Shown here piece by piece: positions 61,629 to 64,000 of a stretch of 64,000 nt of DNA. The translations under genes were made by a program, and so were the position numbers. Positions within the stretch are counted from its first letter, which is position 1; each line of letters opens with the position of its first letter. Location: contig CBDHGK010000041.1 of the NCBI GenBank assembly GCA_965263045.1, forward strand, positions 124,001 through 188,000, written 5' to 3'. This DNA is from G963664115 sp965263045 (GTDB taxonomy: Bacteria; Acidobacteriota; Terriglobia; 20CM-2-55-15). Below the pieces are notes generated by a model, which did not search any database, had not been told where the DNA came from, and worked only from the letters and a program-made list of their open reading frames with translations.

Positions 61629-61948
61629 GAGGACTCTCCATTTCCTGAGGTTATCTCAACATAGTCAGCCAGCGCGTCCAGAGAGCCTTTCCAGAACCGC
61701 TGGTGATGCTCGATCCAGTCACGGGCTTGCTTCATCGGCTTAGGCTGCAGGGTGCAGCGGTGTATTCGACCGCTGCGCTGACGCTGGATCAGGCCGGCAC
61801 GTTCGAGAATCTTGACGTGCTTCGTCACGGCGGGCTTCGTGATGTTGTAGGGGCGGCCGAGTTCGCCGATCGTGGCCGGGCCGATGCTCAGACGGGAGAT
61901 CATCCCGCGGCGCGTCGTGTCCGCAAGTGCCGCGAATACCGCATCCAT
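61625..61948 (-). CDS. ArsR-family transcriptional regulator
   Basis: 107 residues from the ATG at 61946-61948, after AAAGGTGAG; longer frames are unlikely because the mapped promoter lies at 61980-62008. The winged helix is MDAVFAALADTTRRGMISRL, then IGELGRPYNITKPAVTKHVKILERAGLIQRQ. No metal-binding Cys motif, so it belongs to the SdpR-like branch that regulates AHSA1/DinB operons. Probably autoregulatory. Confidence 0.9.
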   Translation of the reverse strand: MDAVFAALADTTRRGMISRLSIGPATIGELGRPYNITKPAVTKHVKILERAGLIQRQRSGRIHRCTLQPKPMKQARDWIEHHQRFWKGSLDALADYVEITSGNGESS

Positions 61949-61979
61949 GTGCTCACCTTTATTGTTAACCATTCGGTGT

Positions 61980-62008
61980 ACTATATGAGTCTGCGGGCTG
62001 TGTGTCAA
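61980..62008 (-). promoter_or_regulatory. sigma-70-type promoter of the ArsR operon
   Basis: On the minus strand TTGACA (62003-62008), a 17-base spacer and TATAGT (61980-61985). Expected start near 61973, about 25 bases before the ArsR ATG. Confidence 0.8.
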
Positions 62009-62173
62009 TGATTGTGATGGGAGCGACCGAGACAGATAGACAGGATCGTTCCTGGACCGTTGCATTCCACGTCGTCCGGCGCCGCCCGGCCCGATCAACT
62101 TGATTTTGATTGATCGAATCTGAACCATTCCGGGCAATCTGGACTGGCTCAGGCGCTGGGAGACGTGATCATC

Positions 62174-62207
62174 AAAAAAGGGAATATAGGGCTCTGACCC
62201 CTTTTTT
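62174..62207 (-). terminator. terminator of hemL formed by a GGGTCAGAGCCC-type repeat
   Basis: Minus strand: AAAAAAGGGGTCAGAGCCC, then TATATTCCCTTTTTT. AAAAAAGGG and CCCTTTTTT pair and a T-run ends the stem. The hemL stop codon lies at its edge. The GGGGTCAGAGCCC sequence recurs as a REP-type repeat in many proteobacteria. Confidence 0.75.
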
Positions 62208-63477
62208 ATAGCGAGCGGCCGATAGCTGCAATTGTTTCGTCGATGTCGGCCTCGCTATGCGCGGTCGAGATGAAGGCCGATTCAAACTGGGAGGGAGGCC
62301 AGTAGATGCCGTTGTTCAGCATTTTGCCAAAGAATTTCTCGAAGCGGCCGGTATCGGAGGTCTTGGCCGAGGGGAAATCGCTGACGGTCCCCTCTGTGAA
62401 GAAGAGCGTCAGCATCGAACCCACGCGATTCACCTGGAAGGGGGCACCCCGTTTGGCCGCCTGATTCTTGATGCCAGTCTCAAGGCGCGACCCCAGAGCC
62501 TCCAGTTTCTCGTAAGAGTTCCCGGACTGAAGACCACGCAAGGTTTCCAGTCCCGCGGCAACGGCCAGAGGGTTACCCGAAAGCGTCCCCGCCTGGTAGA
62601 TCGGTCCCGAGGGCGCCACCCGGCCCATAATGTCGGCACGCCCACCGTAGGCGCCCACCGGTAGTCCGCCGCCGATGATCTTGCCAAGCGCCGTGAGATC
62701 GGGCCGTATACCGTAAAGATCCTGCGCGCCCCCCGGCGACAGGCGAAAACCCGTCATGACCTCGTCGAAAATCAGGATCGTGCCCGAGGCCGTGGTCAGT
62801 TCACGGAGCAACTCAAGAAAGCCAGACGCCGGTGCGACACAGCCCATATTGCCCGCAACCGGTTCTACGATCACGCAGGCGATCTCGTCGCCCATGCGCC
62901 CAAACACGTCCTTGAGACCACCGAGATCGTTGAATCCCGCCACCTGGGTCAGTTCAGCCAGGACGTGGGGAACACCTGGACTGTCGGGCAACCCCAGAGT
63001 CAGGACACCGGAACCGGCCTTCACCAAGAGGCTGTCGCCGTGTCCGTGATAACACCCTTCAAACTTTAGAATCCTGTCCCGCCCGGTGAATCCCCGCGCG
63101 AGCCGGATCGCACTCATCGTAGCTTCGGTTCCCGAATTGACGAGCCGCACCGTGTCAATCGACGGATACATGCCGCAGATCTCTTCGGCCAGCTCCACCT
63201 CCATCTCCGTGGGCGCGCCAAACGACGTCCCCATCTCGTCGACCACGGTGTGGAGACGCTCGGTCACCGGGCGGGAGCGGTGCCCGTTGATCAGCGGACC
63301 CCAGGACCCGATGTAGTCGATATAAGACTGGCCGTCGACATCCCAGATCCGGGAGCCTTCCCCCTTCTGAATGAACACGGGATTGCCACCGACGGCTTTG
63401 AACGCGCGTACCGGAGAATTGACGCCCCCGGGCATGACGCGCACGGCCCGGTCGAACAGTGTTTCGGATGTGCTCAT
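62206..63477 (-). CDS. hemL: glutamate-1-semialdehyde 2,1-aminomutase
   Basis: 423 residues, normal length. SETLFDRAVRVMPGGVNSPVRAFKAVGG at the start is diagnostic; other blocks are NSGTEATMSAIRLARGFTGR, KFEGCYHGHGDS, FDEVMTGFRL and the PLP lysine in LTALGKIIGGGLPVGAYGG (about 265). It converts glutamate-1-semialdehyde to 5-aminolevulinate in the C5 haem pathway, the substrate of the hemB product encoded just upstream on the same strand. Confidence 0.97.
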   Translation of the reverse strand: MSTSETLFDRAVRVMPGGVNSPVRAFKAVGGNPVFIQKGEGSRIWDVDGQSYIDYIGSWGPLINGHRSRPVTERLHTVVDEMGTSFGAPTEMEVELAEEICGMYPSIDTVRLVNSGTEATMSAIRLARGFTGRDRILKFEGCYHGHGDSLLVKAGSGVLTLGLPDSPGVPHVLAELTQVAGFNDLGGLKDVFGRMGDEIACVIVEPVAGNMGCVAPASGFLELLRELTTASGTILIFDEVMTGFRLSPGGAQDLYGIRPDLTALGKIIGGGLPVGAYGGRADIMGRVAPSGPIYQAGTLSGNPLAVAAGLETLRGLQSGNSYEKLEALGSRLETGIKNQAAKRGAPFQVNRVGSMLTLFFTEGTVSDFPSAKTSDTGRFEKFFGKMLNNGIYWPPSQFESAFISTAHSEADIDETIAAIGRSL

Positions 63478-63533
63478 GTCATTGGCAGGGTTTGAAACTT
63501 CGGGAACTTCGAGTAGTGCCTCAGCTTGAATTT

Positions 63534-63626
63534 CTAATGCCTATCGTCGTCGTTGAACACCCCCCCGATTTGTAGAGCGATGAGAACAACGACGAAGATC
63601 ACACAGAGTTCGGTTACGGATAACAT
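63534..63626 (-). CDS. possible 30-residue membrane microprotein between hemB and hemL
   Basis: Reads MLSVTELCVIFVVVLIALQI followed by GGVFNDDDRH and a TAG stop: one transmembrane helix (about 7-22) and an acidic tail. GGGGAG lies about 10 bases before the ATG. Same strand as hemB and hemL. No known relative; a run of seven G near its end makes the frame sensitive to sequence error. Confidence 0.4.
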   Translation of the reverse strand: MLSVTELCVIFVVVLIALQIGGVFNDDDRH

Positions 63627-63696
63627 TCAAGACTCCCCTGCGTCCCCGTCGGCCCTCGTGCCTCATCGTCCATCACCGGTCGCTTCCCATCGGGCA

Positions 63697-64000
63697 CTAC
63701 AGCAGATCGACAAGTTCCGGAGCGTAGTACGTCATGATGACGTCCGCCCCGGCACGTTTGATTGCAATTATGGATTCCAGGATGATCTTTTCGCGATCGA
63801 TCCAGCCGTGCGCCCCAGCCGCTTCGATCATCGAATACTCACCACTCACCTGATAGGCGGCGATCGGCGCATCGAATGAATTCCGCGCACGGTGAATGAC
63901 ATCGAGGTACGCCAATGCCGGTTTGACCATCACGATATCGGCACCTTCTTCTAGATCTAAAGCTATTTCCCGAAGGGCCTCTCGGACATTCGGCGGGTCC
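63697..64000 (-). CDS. hemB: delta-aminolevulinic acid dehydratase (porphobilinogen synthase), C-terminal part
   Basis: The last 100 codons; the 5' part lies beyond the right edge. Blocks PPNVREALREIALDLEEGAD, MVKPALAYLDVIHRA (with the Schiff-base region KP), YQVSGEYSMIEAAGAHGWID and the final ADVIMTYYAPELVDLL are diagnostic for HemB. It condenses two 5-aminolevulinates to porphobilinogen. Upstream of hemL on the same strand, about 220 bases apart. Confidence 0.95.
   Translation of the reverse strand, partial: DPPNVREALREIALDLEEGADIVMVKPALAYLDVIHRARNSFDAPIAAYQVSGEYSMIEAAGAHGWIDREKIILESIIAIKRAGADVIMTYYAPELVDLL

Noticed and set aside
1..64000. tRNA or rRNA genes
   Set aside because: No cloverleaf with a TTCRA-type arm or rRNA-like stretch was noticed, though this was by eye only; a tRNAscan/Infernal run would settle it.

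Overview
The window reads as a chromosome segment of a Gram-negative proteobacterium, most likely a gammaproteobacterium. I base this on the ABC pair (ybbA/ybbP type) divergent from a tesA-type esterase, and on RlpA, MltD and MscS homologues, a PEP-CTERM protein and the hemB/hemL neighbourhood. No rRNA or tRNA gene was seen, so the placement is inference. Base composition is moderately GC-rich throughout.

Layout. 1-4.6 kb: the start of a SpmA-like gene, then one methyltransferase gene cut into three pieces by an IS256-family and an IS1380-family element. 4.7-9.6 kb: a VOC protein, a MarR-controlled operon with visible operators, an ADP-ribosyltransferase-like protein and an exported metallo-hydrolase. 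9.7-13.3 kb: an aminotransferase whose 3' end is replaced by an IS91-type element carrying a tyrosine recombinase plus an HUH transposase. 13.4-24 kb: ABC exporter, TesA, a fatty acyl-CoA reductase, a lipid kinase, PlsY, rhomboid and a radical SAM protein. 24.5-32.1 kb: small same-strand genes (toxin-antitoxin pairs, DUF6176, DUF1569, DUF4159, P-loop kinase, DUF2087) separated by attC-like palindromes. This looks like an integron cassette array without an integrase, damaged by two IS256-family insertions, a nonsense mutation and a frameshift. 32.4-45.2 kb: a chromosomal block with a eukaryote-like alkyl-DHAP synthase, SDR and HAD phosphatase operon, then envelope genes. 45.9-60.4 kb: mostly exported proteins (PEP-CTERM, B3-type metallo-hydrolase, DUF5916, a Tat-exported ThDP enzyme with a cytochrome c, a beta-propeller interrupted by TGA, DUF6152, PQQ-type sugar dehydrogenase). 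60.5-64 kb: ArsR/AHSA1/DinB operon, hemL and the 3' part of hemB.

How the genes fit together. The fatty acyl-CoA reductase (18.4 kb) and the AGPS-SDR-HAD operon (34.9-38.2 kb) together could supply fatty alcohol, the ether-bond-forming step, ketone reduction and dephosphorylation, i.e. most of an aerobic ether-lipid route. The 48-60 kb block looks like a periplasmic or outer-membrane oxidative module.

Mobile DNA is prominent. There are two nearly identical IS256-family copies with intact 8-bp target duplications, a second IS256-family element with a 9-bp duplication, an IS1380-family element with a CTAG duplication and the IS91-type element. There is also a pair of roughly 0.3-kb elements with long terminal inverted repeats, whose internal hairpins show compensatory base changes; I do not recognise this last family.
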